Below, one piece after another: positions 6,778 to 14,521 of a stretch of DNA of 64,000 nucleotides. A program made the position numbers and the translations under genes. The stretch is from a virus, in IMG/VR virus record IMGVR_UViG_3300027899_000014, positions 1 through 64,000 of that record; one strand, 5' to 3'. Within the stretch, counting starts at the first letter, position 1, and every line of letters starts with the position of its first letter. The notes below the pieces were generated by a model. The model did no database searches. It was not told where the DNA came from and saw nothing but the letters and a program-made list of their open reading frames with translations.

Positions 6778-9265
6778 CCAGGTTTGCTGAGTTATTTAAT
6801 TTCCAACCAATTGGTTCAAGCATAATTTGAAGAGGGTTTATAAATACTTTTTCAAATTGTGTATCATAATCAATATATTTTTCTAATCCAAATTCTTCCG
6901 GTATTTTATCTTTAATGGATATTACATTCTGATTAATAGGATTAGGAGTTCTTAAGAACACTACTTTTACTTTATCACTATCAAGTATTTTTTCGTATGT
7001 CTTTGATAGTTTGTATTTGTCTATTAAATGATTGTACCAAAGAGCTCCACGTACGTGCATAGGAGTGCCTTTAGCAAATACATTAGTCTTATCACTAAAC
7101 TTCTTAAGACCATTAATACCTGAAGGTCTGCCTATTTTGCCGGTTTCAAGAGATTCAAACTCAATTTTAAAGTCATTCACATACTTATTGATTTGAGTTT
7201 CATCACCATCCAATATAATGTCCAATGAATCTTTTAGTTTTTTCCTACATATTTGAGGTGTAGAAGACTTAACCAATTCTAGACCAGTTACCTTTAGTTT
7301 AGGTTCTGCGTATTGAACGCCTTCAGAATTATGAACACGAAGAAAGTATCTTTTCTTTGCTACAAATACACCTACATCGGCAAGTACTTCGCGTTTCATT
7401 TTCATCTTCTGTTCATATGCATTCATATAGTCTGCAAGTTTTATATATGAACGATCAATTAAAGGTTCTACTATTTTAGCACAGAATGTATCCATGAAAA
7501 CTATCTTTTCACTGATAGATTTATTAGGACATACAGATTCCACAATTGCTTCTAAAGTTACATAATTAGAATCGGTATCTCCGGCAATAACATATTGGAC
7601 ATCTTCAGTTTTATTTGCTTTATTTAAGTACTCATCCAACATAATAGCATTCCATCTATTGGATAACTGACCTGATAATGTGATACTTTCTGCCATTCTT
7701 AAGTCATAATATCTGAACCATGCATTACCTATTGCTCCATACACACTATTCAGTGCTTCTTTTACGGCTAATTGCATAGCATTTGAAGAACTTTGAGCAT
7801 TCTGATATTCTTTATTGTACTTATCAGACTCAAGTAATTGCTCATACTTAAGCATTTCATTTTTATAATTACTACGGTCAGCATATACCTCTTCCATAAT
7901 TTCAGGTAAGAACCCACGAACATCTCGACGATAGCACCAACCATTTGCGCTTAAAGATAAATTCTGTTCTTTAATGTATGAATTATCAAATGATTTGGAT
8001 AATAGTTCATCGACAGTACAAGGTATTTTAATATCGGTAAGAGTTTCGGGGCTAATATTATATTGCATAATCAAATGTGGATATAGAGATGCCAAATCGA
8101 ATGAGGCAATGTACTTATGTTTACCAACTACAGGTATCTGAACATAAGCACCTTCATACTTACCAGTTTTGATTGAATTCTTCTTTGGTGGTATAACAAT
8201 ATTCTTATTCTTCAATCTATTATAGATGATTGAGTCCCACATATTTACTGGACCATACACTTCATCAAGATTTATTTTAGAATAATATGCAAGAGATACT
8301 GCAATTTGAATAAGCTTAAGTTTCTCATCTAACTTATCTACAAGTCTAACGTCATGTCTGTTATAGTCCACGAACCGGGGCCAATCCAATTCATAAAAGT
8401 CTTTAAATGAATTATAAGGATTTTCAAGTTTCTTTTCACCTAGTACTGTATTGGCAACAGTATCAAGTTTCATATCATCTACTTGAATTTTACCAAACTT
8501 AGCAAATAGTTCTTTATAATCGAGCATGGCAATGCCTTCGATATTATAACCGATCTTCTCATTACCGTTCTGATCTTTAAACAATCGTTCACGAACACGA
8601 CCCCAAGGAGATAGTTTATTGATGATTTGATCATCTATAACTCTTGACATTCTACGAATTAGATATGGAAAGTCATATCCATTGGTGTTCCAACCTGTTA
8701 CAATATCAGGATAGTTTAGAGTCCAATGAGTCATAAACTCTCTAAATAAGTGAGCTTCACTTTGGCATTTAATATATGGACCATCCTCGTTTACCTTGTC
8801 ATAAGGTCTTGTGCCAAAGGTTACAATATCACTAGAGTTTCTATTCTTTACTGATATAAGTGTAATCTCTTCTACAGGATCTTTAATCACCTCATCAATA
8901 CTTAGACCGTGTTCAGTAGTAGTCTCAATATCAATAGTGGTGATATTCATTACTGATTGGTCATATTGAATATCACCTGGATAATATTCAGATATAAACT
9001 GTTTAGTGAAGTCTTGCATCCCGTATATTTTGAAGTTTTCTACTTCACCATAACTTTTGATAAACTCTTTAGTGTCATGGATATTACCAGGTTGGATTTC
9101 ACCTACATATTCATTAGTAAGAGTCTTCCATTTAGTTGGAGTCTTGGATGAGACAAATAAGGTAGGTTTGAAGTCAACCTTGGTATGGATTCGTTTGCCA
9201 TCTTCATAACCTCGAAGCAAGATGTTATTAGATACTTGTAGTACACTTGTATAGAATTTAGACAT
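6761..9265 (-). CDS. 43: DNA polymerase, T4 gp43 (family B)
   Basis: An 834-residue protein (T4 gp43 is 898). The 3'-5' exonuclease has TIDIETT (Exo I) and GWNTNGYDFPYL (Exo II). Polymerase motif A is DLASLYPHLIMQYN, motif B is KEALNSVYGAIGNAWFRYYD, and motif C is AGDTDSNYV with both catalytic aspartates. AAAGGA lies before ATG 9265. It carries out leading- and lagging-strand synthesis with clamp gp45 and loader gp44/62. Its C-terminus is expected to hold the clamp-binding peptide (the last residues are NLDEFFG). It overlaps the DexA-like gene by 8 bp. No intein or split is present. Confidence 0.96.
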   Translation of the reverse strand: MSKFYTSVLQVSNNILLRGYEDGKRIHTKVDFKPTLFVSSKTPTKWKTLTNEYVGEIQPGNIHDTKEFIKSYGEVENFKIYGMQDFTKQFISEYYPGDIQYDQSVMNITTIDIETTTEHGLSIDEVIKDPVEEITLISVKNRNSSDIVTFGTRPYDKVNEDGPYIKCQSEAHLFREFMTHWTLNYPDIVTGWNTNGYDFPYLIRRMSRVIDDQIINKLSPWGRVRERLFKDQNGNEKIGYNIEGIAMLDYKELFAKFGKIQVDDMKLDTVANTVLGEKKLENPYNSFKDFYELDWPRFVDYNRHDVRLVDKLDEKLKLIQIAVSLAYYSKINLDEVYGPVNMWDSIIYNRLKNKNIVIPPKKNSIKTGKYEGAYVQIPVVGKHKYIASFDLASLYPHLIMQYNISPETLTDIKIPCTVDELLSKSFDNSYIKEQNLSLSANGWCYRRDVRGFLPEIMEEVYADRSNYKNEMLKYEQLLESDKYNKEYQNAQSSSNAMQLAVKEALNSVYGAIGNAWFRYYDLRMAESITLSGQLSNRWNAIMLDEYLNKANKTEDVQYVIAGDTDSNYVTLEAIVESVCPNKSISEKIVFMDTFCAKIVEPLIDRSYIKLADYMNAYEQKMKMKREVLADVGVFVAKKRYFLRVHNSEGVQYAEPKLKVTGLELVKSSTPQICRKKLKDSLDIILDGDETQINKYVNDFKIEFESLETGKIGRPSGINGLKKFSDKTNVFAKGTPMHVRGALWYNHLIDKYKLSKTYEKILDSDKVKVVFLRTPNPINQNVISIKDKIPEEFGLEKYIDYDTQFEKVFINPLQIMLEPIGWKLNNSANLDEFFG

Positions 9266-9824
9266 GTTTTCCTTTAAGTAACATCATTACGTCATAGCAG
9301 ATATCATGGACTGGATGGTGTTTGATTACTAGATCTTTATTAAAATCTTCAACTTCACAATATCCATTAGATGAACCATACATAATATCAATAGCAGTTC
9401 TAAGATCTCTATAGTTATTATATCTCATAATTGGTTCAGTTGATACAGCAGTAGATAAACTATCAAACATTGGCTGGTCCATTGATCCTCTAACCCAGAT
9501 GGTTTGATTCTCTGGATTTGGAAACATGTTAATATAGTCTTTTACTTTTTGAATAGCTTCTTCAGCTTTTAAATCATCAGGTTTTGGATGCAGACTAATA
9601 TCTTGTAGATACTTGTGTTGCTTAGACCACCATTCTAGAGTACCTTTATCAATAGTTCTATTAAGGCGTTTGACTTGATCTTTAGCATCAAGTTTTAGGA
9701 ACAAAGTTCTGTTCAATAGTTTATCATAATTCAACTCTTCAGCTGGATCAAAATACACTATAGCAACAGATAATACGACAGAGTTTGATTCAACTCCTAA
9801 ACTTTCTAAATCAAAACAATACAT
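9258..9824 (-). CDS. dexA: DexA-like 3'-5' exonuclease (DEDD superfamily)
   Basis: A 188-residue protein. FDLESLG at the N-terminus provides D-x-E, TLEWWSKQ matches the T4 DexA segment of the same pattern, WVRGSMDQPMFDSL supplies the middle Asp, and HDICYDVMMLL gives the final H/D motif. The order fits RNase-T/DEDD exonucleases such as T4 DexA (227 residues) and Rv2179c-like exoribonucleases. GGAG lies upstream of ATG 9824. It is the first gene of the gp43 operon behind the promoter at 9850-9878. T4 DexA degrades single-stranded DNA; whether this enzyme prefers DNA or RNA cannot be told. Confidence 0.75.
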   Translation of the reverse strand: MYCFDLESLGVESNSVVLSVAIVYFDPAEELNYDKLLNRTLFLKLDAKDQVKRLNRTIDKGTLEWWSKQHKYLQDISLHPKPDDLKAEEAIQKVKDYINMFPNPENQTIWVRGSMDQPMFDSLSTAVSTEPIMRYNNYRDLRTAIDIMYGSSNGYCEVEDFNKDLVIKHHPVHDICYDVMMLLKGKHV

Positions 9825-9849
9825 TTCACCTCCAATTTTATATAGATCT

Positions 9850-9878
9850 ATAGTATCATATAATCTATAAAATGTAAA
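9850..9878 (-). promoter_or_regulatory. Sigma-70-like promoter for dexA-gp43
   Basis: Minus-strand TTTACA, 17 bp, TACTAT. It sits directly downstream of the hairpin at 9896-9928, so one operon ends and the next begins here. Confidence 0.55.
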
Positions 9879-9895
9879 CCATTATATAAAAGAAT

Positions 9896-9928
9896 CCCCA
9901 AGAAGTATCTTTCGGCTACTTAAGGGGG
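9896..9928 (-). terminator. Candidate intrinsic terminator after the ligase operon
   Basis: Hairpin with an outer CCCC/GGGG stem, a symmetric 3+3 internal loop and an inner 5-bp AAGTA/TACTT stem around a 9-base loop. On the minus strand it is followed by ATTCTTTT. The internal loop makes it atypical, so it could instead be a structured 3' end. Confidence 0.5.
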
Positions 9929-9934
9929 ACCGTG

Positions 9935-10081
9935 TTAAGCTTGTGTTGGAACGTATAATCTACACACCATACTTTTAAACAATTCAAATGCTTCTTTAGG
10001 TGTAGCACCACAACCTTGGATATGGAATGGAGCAACTTTGCAATACCATAGTCCGTTTTTATAGTAAAATTTATGTTGCAT
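9935..10081 (-). CDS. Small hypothetical protein (48 residues)
   Basis: Reads MQHKFYYKNGLWYCKVAPFH, then a Gly/Cys turn, TPKEAFELFKSM and a short basic end. It fills the space between the ligase stop and the hairpin at 9896-9928. The N-terminal strand pattern plus amphipathic helix looks like a small folded protein with two cysteines. No Shine-Dalgarno sequence is obvious before ATG 10081, which lowers confidence. Function unknown. Confidence 0.45.
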   Translation of the reverse strand: MQHKFYYKNGLWYCKVAPFHIQGCGATPKEAFELFKSMVCRLYVPTQA

Positions 10082-10111
10082 TATTATAAGTCATTAATAT
10101 TAAAATATTAT

Positions 10112-11410
10112 TTATTTAATTTTGCTAGAAAGATCAGCAATTTCTTTATCTTCGCGAACCTCAAGGAAAACCGGAAGGAATAAAGATTCTGCACCATTTG
10201 TATTTTTGATTCTAGCATTATATTTTACTGCAATAATCTTGCCCAAATAATCTGATGGAGGAGCATTTCTTTGTTCATCGGTAAATCCAGAACCAACATA
10301 TACTCTTACAATACCATCAGCAGACTCACAGTACAGAGAACCAATAGCATCAGCGTATTTACCTGTACCAGGTATTACAGAAACCACGCTCAAATCGCAA
10401 TCTAATTCAGCTTTGAACTTGATTTGACCTTTTGACCTTTTGTTTTCCCATAATGATTTAGGATCTTTAAGAATGATACCTTCATGCCCATCAGCAAGAT
10501 ACTTTTGAAATATCTCTTGAGTTTGTTCTATTGAATGAACATCAAATGTTTCTACTAAATTAATTTTCATTGCTATAACAAATCTATCGACAAGATATTT
10601 CAATCTATTAAATCTATAGCTATAATTTTGTAACGTAGAGCCAGCAATGAAATCATCATAAGGTATTAAATCCCAAAGAGTAGCAACAACTCTATCTGCT
10701 TCTTCTTCTGATATAGTGCCCTTTACTGCTTTATTTAGAATACCATTACCAGTTTGTCGGTCACATATTTTGCAATCATCATTTATTACTAGAAGTTCAC
10801 CATCAAATACCAGGTCTTTATGATTTGCCAGGTCAATAAACTCCTGGCCAAGACTATCTAAACCAGTAATCTCTTTACCACTCCTAGAACGAAACTCAAC
10901 AGTGCCATTCTTAACAATAGCATTAAATCTCATACCATCTTCTTTCTTTTGGACGATAGCTGGGAATTTAATCTTATCAACTAATTTTTGTTCAAAGGGA
11001 GAACATAACATACATGGATATTCAGGAATTAGGTTCTTCCAGACTTTATTGATAGTTGAGGTATTAACACCACACTTCAGGTCTTTTTGGATAATTCGTT
11101 CAATAACTTTAGCATCATCGCTAGAAATACAAGACAATATTTCTTTTAAAACAAAAATAGCATTATTACCAGTAAACATTCTGGTAGATAATTTAGATAA
11201 ACTATCAATTGCCCACTTTAACTCGTAGGGTGAATCCATAAGTTCATATTCATATTGAGGAATCTTTCTTTGATAGAACTGAGTGAATGGGTCATTAGCA
11301 AGACGACAAACCGCTTTCAGAAGGTCATTGTCTTTGTGTTTGGTCAACAACTCAATCTTGAAGTTTCTAGAATTGTTTTGTTCAAGTTCTTGTAATATCT
11401 GTAGTATCAT
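10112..11410 (-). CDS. 30: ATP-dependent DNA ligase, T4 gp30
   Basis: A 432-residue protein (T4 gp30 is 487). The AMP-lysine motif is KEDG (K156) in IVQKKEDGMRF. It is followed by FDGELLV (motif III type), EGIILKDPKSLWENK (motif IV) and GQIKFKAELDCDL (motif V, with the catalytic lysines). An N-terminal helical DNA-binding region precedes it. It seals Okazaki fragments and recombination nicks using ATP. The leader before ATG 11410 contains GAGAAACTTATTATG, similar to the shared early leader. The C-terminal OB fold (GIVRVYVGSGFTDEQR, AVKYNARI) is intact. Confidence 0.93.
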   Translation of the reverse strand: MILQILQELEQNNSRNFKIELLTKHKDNDLLKAVCRLANDPFTQFYQRKIPQYEYELMDSPYELKWAIDSLSKLSTRMFTGNNAIFVLKEILSCISSDDAKVIERIIQKDLKCGVNTSTINKVWKNLIPEYPCMLCSPFEQKLVDKIKFPAIVQKKEDGMRFNAIVKNGTVEFRSRSGKEITGLDSLGQEFIDLANHKDLVFDGELLVINDDCKICDRQTGNGILNKAVKGTISEEEADRVVATLWDLIPYDDFIAGSTLQNYSYRFNRLKYLVDRFVIAMKINLVETFDVHSIEQTQEIFQKYLADGHEGIILKDPKSLWENKRSKGQIKFKAELDCDLSVVSVIPGTGKYADAIGSLYCESADGIVRVYVGSGFTDEQRNAPPSDYLGKIIAVKYNARIKNTNGAESLFLPVFLEVREDKEIADLSSKIK

Positions 11411-11424
11411 AATAAGTTTCTCAG

Positions 11425-11634
11425 TTATATTAAATTAATATCAATTGTTTCACCAACTCTGAAGATCCTAACTTTGTACTTCATTTCAAAAAACCTTTTT
11501 TCATCTCTAGTCAAAACTGCATTGTAGCCTTGAGCACATTTCTTAGCATCTTCTTTCTTGTCGAAAGATTTTACCATAGTAGTACCTTCTTCGCCATTTG
11601 CACCATTAAAACTATAAACACCGTATTTAAACAT
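11425..11634 (-). CDS. Hypothetical protein (69 residues)
   Basis: Small protein beginning MFKYGVYSFNGANGEEGTT, with a central helix (KEDAKKCAQGYNAVL) and a closing strand. AGAGG precedes ATG 11634 and it starts 3 bp past the upstream stop, so it belongs to the ligase operon. No family is recognised. The strand-helix-strand layout resembles small phage early proteins. Confidence 0.55.
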   Translation of the reverse strand: MFKYGVYSFNGANGEEGTTMVKSFDKKEDAKKCAQGYNAVLTRDEKRFFEMKYKVRIFRVGETIDINLI

Positions 11635-11636
11635 AA

Positions 11637-11828
11637 TTAAACCTCTTTATAGTAAGAAGGGTCGTCAAAAACGACTTCATTGATAATCCAAGCAATGATA
11701 GAATCTCTATCAGTTGGAGCAATATGACGAGGGCGAACCCCATTAACATCTTTGAACCAATCAGAGAATTCTCCGAAAAGGTCTTCGATTGGCATTGCTT
11801 TGTATTTTTCTACGATTTTGTTACTCAT
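11637..11828 (-). CDS. Hypothetical protein (63 residues) with DWFKDVNGVRPRH motif
   Basis: I chose ATG 11828 because TGAGGA and the shared TATATTATG leader precede it; the longer frame upstream overlaps another small gene. The sequence MPIEDLFGEFSDWFKDVNGV followed by RPRH is recognisable from many small hypothetical proteins of T4-like and other phages, but no function is known for them. It lies in an operon between a tiny membrane peptide and the 69-residue gene that precedes ligase. Confidence 0.6.
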   Translation of the reverse strand: MSNKIVEKYKAMPIEDLFGEFSDWFKDVNGVRPRHIAPTDRDSIIAWIINEVVFDDPSYYKEV

Positions 11829-11847
11829 AATATAATTCCTCAAAAAT

Positions 11848-11952
11848 TTAGATATTATCCAATGCAAGGATAACTGTTGGGATGATTAACTGAAACATAA
11901 CTGGTATGCTTAGTAGTAAATCTGATACGGGTTTTAATATTTCTTTATTCAT
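11848..11952 (-). CDS. Tiny membrane peptide (34 residues)
   Basis: Starts at ATG 11952 with GAG and the shared leader ACTATATTATG. The peptide is MNKEILKPVSDLLL and then a hydrophobic stretch (SIPVMFQLIIPTVILAL), so one membrane segment is likely. It is the first reading frame after the promoter at 11987-12014 and stops 20 bp before the next gene's ATG. It may be a real early membrane protein or a short leader peptide; the ribosome signal and position are the only support. Confidence 0.45.
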   Translation of the reverse strand: MNKEILKPVSDLLLSIPVMFQLIIPTVILALDNI

Positions 11953-11986
11953 AATATAGTATCTCAATTAATTAGTTTATGGGTCT

Positions 11987-12014
11987 ATTATAACACTTTT
12001 TCAGAGAATGTATA
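11987..12014 (-). promoter_or_regulatory. Sigma-70-like promoter for the ligase operon
   Basis: Minus-strand TATACA, 16 bp, TATAAT, followed by AGACCCATAAACTAATT. It is nearly identical to the promoter at 12938-12965. Confidence 0.65.
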
Positions 12015-12023
12015 CATTTATTT

Positions 12024-12641
12024 TCACTTTTTTATTAATTTTATTGATCCATCATGACTTACAAAATATGCTTCAAATTTGATCTTAGGGAATAATTGTT
12101 TTAATTGAAGAAACTTAGTAAGATTACTTATAGCATCATCGAATAGACTTACTCTATCAAATTGACCAGTCTTTAGATAGTTGTGTATGATTACAAACTT
12201 TTTATCGGCTGCGGCAGCAATATCATTTATATTGCCAGCTCGTTCTACACGAACCTTATCAATATTAAATCTATGCTTTCTGAAAGTATTTAGAAAAACT
12301 TCTTTATTATCGAAGTTTGCTCGAGCAGTAACAACTATTACTTTACTAAGAGGATTTTTAGATGAATGGGATAGAATTGCTTTTGCTCTATCCATCATTC
12401 TTGAGATAGGTTTGGATTCTTTATTAAACTTTTCAGCATCTCTGAATTCATCGAAATCAAATGATTCGCCTGCTTTAAGCGAATAGGTATTAAACTCTTG
12501 ATTTGAAAGTTTCTTTATTACTTTGCCATCTTTGACTAAAGCAATTTGTGCAGTTGTATGAAATAGCGTATCATCTATATCAAATATAGAAAGTCTACCT
12601 AATTTATTTTCTTCTGATAAAAAATCTTTAAATGATTCCAT
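12024..12641 (-). CDS. HAD-superfamily phosphatase
   Basis: A 205-residue protein. FDIDDTLF holds the D-x-D-x-T nucleophile motif, VVTARA is motif II (Thr), and SLFDDAISNL is the motif IV acidic pair. A Lys (KKFVIIHNYLK region) is available for motif III. The N-terminus MESFKDFLSEE is a common opening of T4-like phage proteins, which is why I chose ATG 12641 over an ATG 24 bp upstream that lacks a ribosome site; the choice is uncertain. HAD enzymes in phages include 3'-phosphatases and nucleotidases; the substrate here is unknown. Confidence 0.7.
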   Translation of the reverse strand: MESFKDFLSEENKLGRLSIFDIDDTLFHTTAQIALVKDGKVIKKLSNQEFNTYSLKAGESFDFDEFRDAEKFNKESKPISRMMDRAKAILSHSSKNPLSKVIVVTARANFDNKEVFLNTFRKHRFNIDKVRVERAGNINDIAAAADKKFVIIHNYLKTGQFDRVSLFDDAISNLTKFLQLKQLFPKIKFEAYFVSHDGSIKLIKK

Positions 12642-12691
12642 TCTCTTTACTTCTTTGATTAACATTTATTCTATTTATCTTTTCTATTACA

Positions 12692-12904
12692 TTAAAACAG
12701 TAAAGAAGGTTGTCTAGCAGGTAAATCTGCTTCGCAAGTAATTCTTTTTTTGTCAACCATAACATTATGCTTACCTGTAGCATTCCACAAGGTTTCAAGT
12801 TTTAACATTTCATTATATGAAACATTAACATCAACAACAACATCGGCTCTTGGCCAAACACCAACAGCCATTTTACCTACTACTCTTACATTATATTTTT
12901 TCAT
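12692..12904 (-). CDS. Hypothetical protein (70 residues)
   Basis: ATG 12904 follows TTGGAAATTGAAA. The product MKKYNVRVVGKMAVGVWP... has two probable beta strands, a helix (SYNEMLKLETLWNATG) and a C-terminal segment with KKRITCEADLPARQP. No domain is recognised. It is the first gene behind the promoter at 12938-12965 and is probably cotranscribed with the HAD phosphatase. Confidence 0.55.
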   Translation of the reverse strand: MKKYNVRVVGKMAVGVWPRADVVVDVNVSYNEMLKLETLWNATGKHNVMVDKKRITCEADLPARQPSLLF

Positions 12905-12937
12905 TTTCAATTTCCAATTTAATTAATTTATGGGTCT

Positions 12938-12965
12938 ATTATAACACTTTTTCAGGAAATGTATA
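12938..12965 (-). promoter_or_regulatory. Sigma-70-like promoter
   Basis: Minus-strand TATACA, 16 bp, TATAAT, then AGACCCATAAATTAATT. The same promoter cassette as 11987-12014, duplicated about 950 bp away. Confidence 0.65.
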
Positions 12966-13015
12966 CGTTTATTTTTAATTAATTTGGAAATAGTCTATTT
13001 CCTAGAAAGAAACAC

Positions 13016-13207
13016 TCAACGCGAGGCCTTCACATATTCTAATTGAGTATTCAAATATTCTTCATAATCATCTAATAATTTAGTTGACTTGATTTTGCTA
13101 TACATCTTTTCAAAATCACCATGGCCATCTCCATGATAAAAATAAACAGGTTCACCATCAAATGTAGTATTAACTACACTAATTTCTGTTATAAAATTCT
13201 CAATCAT
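13016..13207 (-). CDS. Hypothetical protein (63 residues)
   Basis: ATG 13207 has AGGAG with good spacing. The sequence has a strand region (ISVVNTTFDGEPVYFYHGDG) and a C-terminal helix (KLLDDYEEYLNTQLEYVKAS). Single-gene unit behind its own promoter at 13243-13270. Function not recognised. Confidence 0.55.
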   Translation of the reverse strand: MIENFITEISVVNTTFDGEPVYFYHGDGHGDFEKMYSKIKSTKLLDDYEEYLNTQLEYVKASR

Positions 13208-13242
13208 TGTAATCTCCTATATAATATTTAATTTATAAATCT

Positions 13243-13270
13243 ATTATACAACATTTTTAGGAAATGTAAA
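13243..13270 (-). promoter_or_regulatory. Sigma-70-like promoter
   Basis: Minus-strand TTTACA, 16 bp, TATAAT. It lies back to back with the plus-strand late box of the holin-like gene, giving a divergent promoter pair. Confidence 0.6.
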
Positions 13271-13280
13271 CGTGTTTTAA

Positions 13281-13288
13281 AATAAATA
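13281..13288 (+). promoter_or_regulatory. Late promoter box for the holin-like gene
   Basis: AATAAATAAG on the plus strand, 27 bp before the ATG at 13308, with CGGAG between. It fits late expression of a lysis gene. Confidence 0.5.
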
Positions 13289-13307
13289 AGAATATACGGA
13301 GATAAAA

Positions 13308-13568
13308 ATGAACACAGAAAATCTATATTCGAGATGGAGACCGGCGATAGCCTGGTCATATATGGTGATATGTTTATTTGATTTTATGGTTGGACCAATA
13401 ATTTATAATACTTTTCAGTATTTAAAAGATGGTACTGATATATCAATGTGGGAAAGCATTACACTTCAAGGAGGAGGTTTATATCATCTTTCGATGGGAG
13501 CTATAGTGGGAGTATCTGCCTTTGGTAGAACTAAAGAAAAACTAGCATCTCTAATGCCAAAAGAATAA
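13308..13568 (+). CDS. Holin-like membrane protein (GTA-holin/3TM type)
   Basis: An 86-residue protein, one of only two plus-strand genes. RPAIAWSYMVICLFDFMVGP forms a first membrane segment and YHLSMGAIVGVSAFGRTKEK a second. The pattern R-P-x-x-x-W, then TLQGGGLYH and GRTKEK near the end is that of the 3TM/GTA holin family. Holins pore the inner membrane and release the endolysin. CGGAG precedes the ATG and a late box lies upstream. The endolysin gene lies about 260 bp away in the convergent orientation. Homology is judged by pattern, so another small membrane function remains possible. Confidence 0.65.
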   Translation: MNTENLYSRWRPAIAWSYMVICLFDFMVGPIIYNTFQYLKDGTDISMWESITLQGGGLYHLSMGAIVGVSAFGRTKEKLASLMPKE

Positions 13569-13575
13569 ATATAAT

Positions 13576-13655
13576 GATGCAACTATCTGCGTTCAAATCC
13601 TAAGGCGATAATTTCAAGATGGGAAAGTATGCATCGGGTCACAGATAGTTGTATC
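13576..13655. ncRNA. Large hairpin, possible structured RNA between convergent genes
   Basis: A 14-bp stem (GATGCAACTATCTG at 13576-13589 with its complement at 13642-13655, one G-U wobble) encloses 52 bases. The interior can form further helices (for example CGAT/ATCG around TTTC/GAAA). No U-tract follows on either strand, so it is not a standard terminator. It starts 8 bp after the holin-like stop codon. Strand and function are undetermined. Confidence 0.4.
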
Positions 13656-13688
13656 ACATCATTTAACAATCCTAGATATTGCTTATAA

Positions 13689-13817
13689 CTATAAAAGTTT
13701 TGCTACTGTGTAATTAAATAAAAATTCTATTAAAGACCACACCGCGTATATAATAAAATAGCAAATTGTAAATATTCCAAAAATAGATATACCTATCAGA
13801 ATTGTTAAGTTATACAT
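13689..13817 (-). CDS. Small single-pass membrane protein (42 residues) next to the endolysin
   Basis: ATG 13817 is preceded by AAGGA at good spacing and lies 8 bp after the endolysin stop. The product is MYNLTILIGISIFGIFTICY followed by a further hydrophobic stretch and a short tail (NYTVAKLL), so it has one long membrane segment and few charges. Position directly behind the endolysin suggests a lysis role (pinholin, antiholin or regulator). That is inference from size, hydrophobicity and context; no family is recognised. Confidence 0.55.
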   Translation of the reverse strand: MYNLTILIGISIFGIFTICYFIIYAVWSLIEFLFNYTVAKLL

Positions 13818-13825
13818 AAAAATCC

Positions 13826-14239
13826 TTAAATTGTTTTGCCTGCCTGTAAATCTTTCAATGTCAAACCACCTGTATATTGGCAGTGAGCTAGTTCTTTAAA
13901 CGTTTTCCAATTTCCTGCCCATTCAAGACCTAATGATTCTGCGATTTTACCACATTTATTAAATGTTACAGTATCATTCCATTGCGCTTTACCACCAACA
14001 ACTGGACAAAAATCAAACGCTATTTTATAGTTGTGAAAGGATTGACCGCCTTTAGCATTGGTTACTTTATTACCAGGAGTAGTTCTTCCCTGAGCATATA
14101 AGGCATTTTGTGATTCGTTATCTCTATATGTAGATGTAATTAAAACATCAATATTATCATCAGCACATTTTTCAATAAATTGTTTACATAGATGTGCTAC
14201 TCTTGGATGCAAATCTTCTATCTTTCTGCTGTTAATCAT
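13826..14239 (-). CDS. Endolysin, L-alanyl-D-glutamate peptidase-like (peptidase M15)
   Basis: A 137-residue single-domain enzyme. SFHNYKIAFDF gives zinc ligands H69 and D76, and LAHCQYTGG gives H119, the VanY/M15 layout of T5-type endolysins. ITSTYRDNESQNALYAQGRT is the conserved substrate-groove segment. It would cut the peptide stem of peptidoglycan. GTAGGA precedes ATG 14239. There is no signal peptide, so a holin is needed for export, in keeping with the nearby membrane proteins. A late-type box lies 57 bp upstream inside the preceding gene. Confidence 0.88.
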   Translation of the reverse strand: MINSRKIEDLHPRVAHLCKQFIEKCADDNIDVLITSTYRDNESQNALYAQGRTTPGNKVTNAKGGQSFHNYKIAFDFCPVVGGKAQWNDTVTFNKCGKIAESLGLEWAGNWKTFKELAHCQYTGGLTLKDLQAGKTI

Positions 14240-14242
14240 AGT

Positions 14243-14515
14243 TTATCCTACTGCATCGCATAATGCATGTAAAGGTAACGTGGGAATTAATGTATTATTT
14301 ATTAAACTAAATTCTAAACGTTTTTCATACGTATCCAGTCCATTTTTTTCAAGTACCTTAACACCTATAATAGGAACAGAATCTTTATTAAGTCTTGAAT
14401 ATATAATTTTTCCGTCAACATAGATTCTCCTAGCAATCCATCCTTGGAGTATTATATTTGCAAATTTAACCGCATCTTCAAGTAACTTTTGATTGCTTAA
14501 ATTAATGTTGTTCAT
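14243..14515 (-). CDS. Hypothetical protein (90 residues)
   Basis: A small protein with an N-terminal helix (LSNQKLLEDAVKFANIILQG) followed by strands (RIYVDGKIIYSRL, PIIGVKVLEK, RLEFSLINN). It ends 3 bp before the endolysin ATG and starts 6 bp after the Sm-like gene, so it is part of a lysis/Sm operon. No family is recognised and the ribosome site before ATG 14515 is weak. Confidence 0.5.
   Translation of the reverse strand: MNNINLSNQKLLEDAVKFANIILQGWIARRIYVDGKIIYSRLNKDSVPIIGVKVLEKNGLDTYEKRLEFSLINNTLIPTLPLHALCDAVG
14296..14303 (-). promoter_or_regulatory. Late promoter box for the endolysin
   Basis: Minus-strand TTAATAAATAATACATT inside the 90-residue gene, 57 bp before the endolysin start. 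Confidence 0.4.
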
Positions 14516-14521
14516 AGTTAA

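Noticed and set aside
13576-13655. TTCAAATCC near 13592 looks like a tRNA T-loop
   Set aside because: No 5-bp T-stem, acceptor stem or anticodon arm can be drawn around it on either strand, so no tRNA is called.
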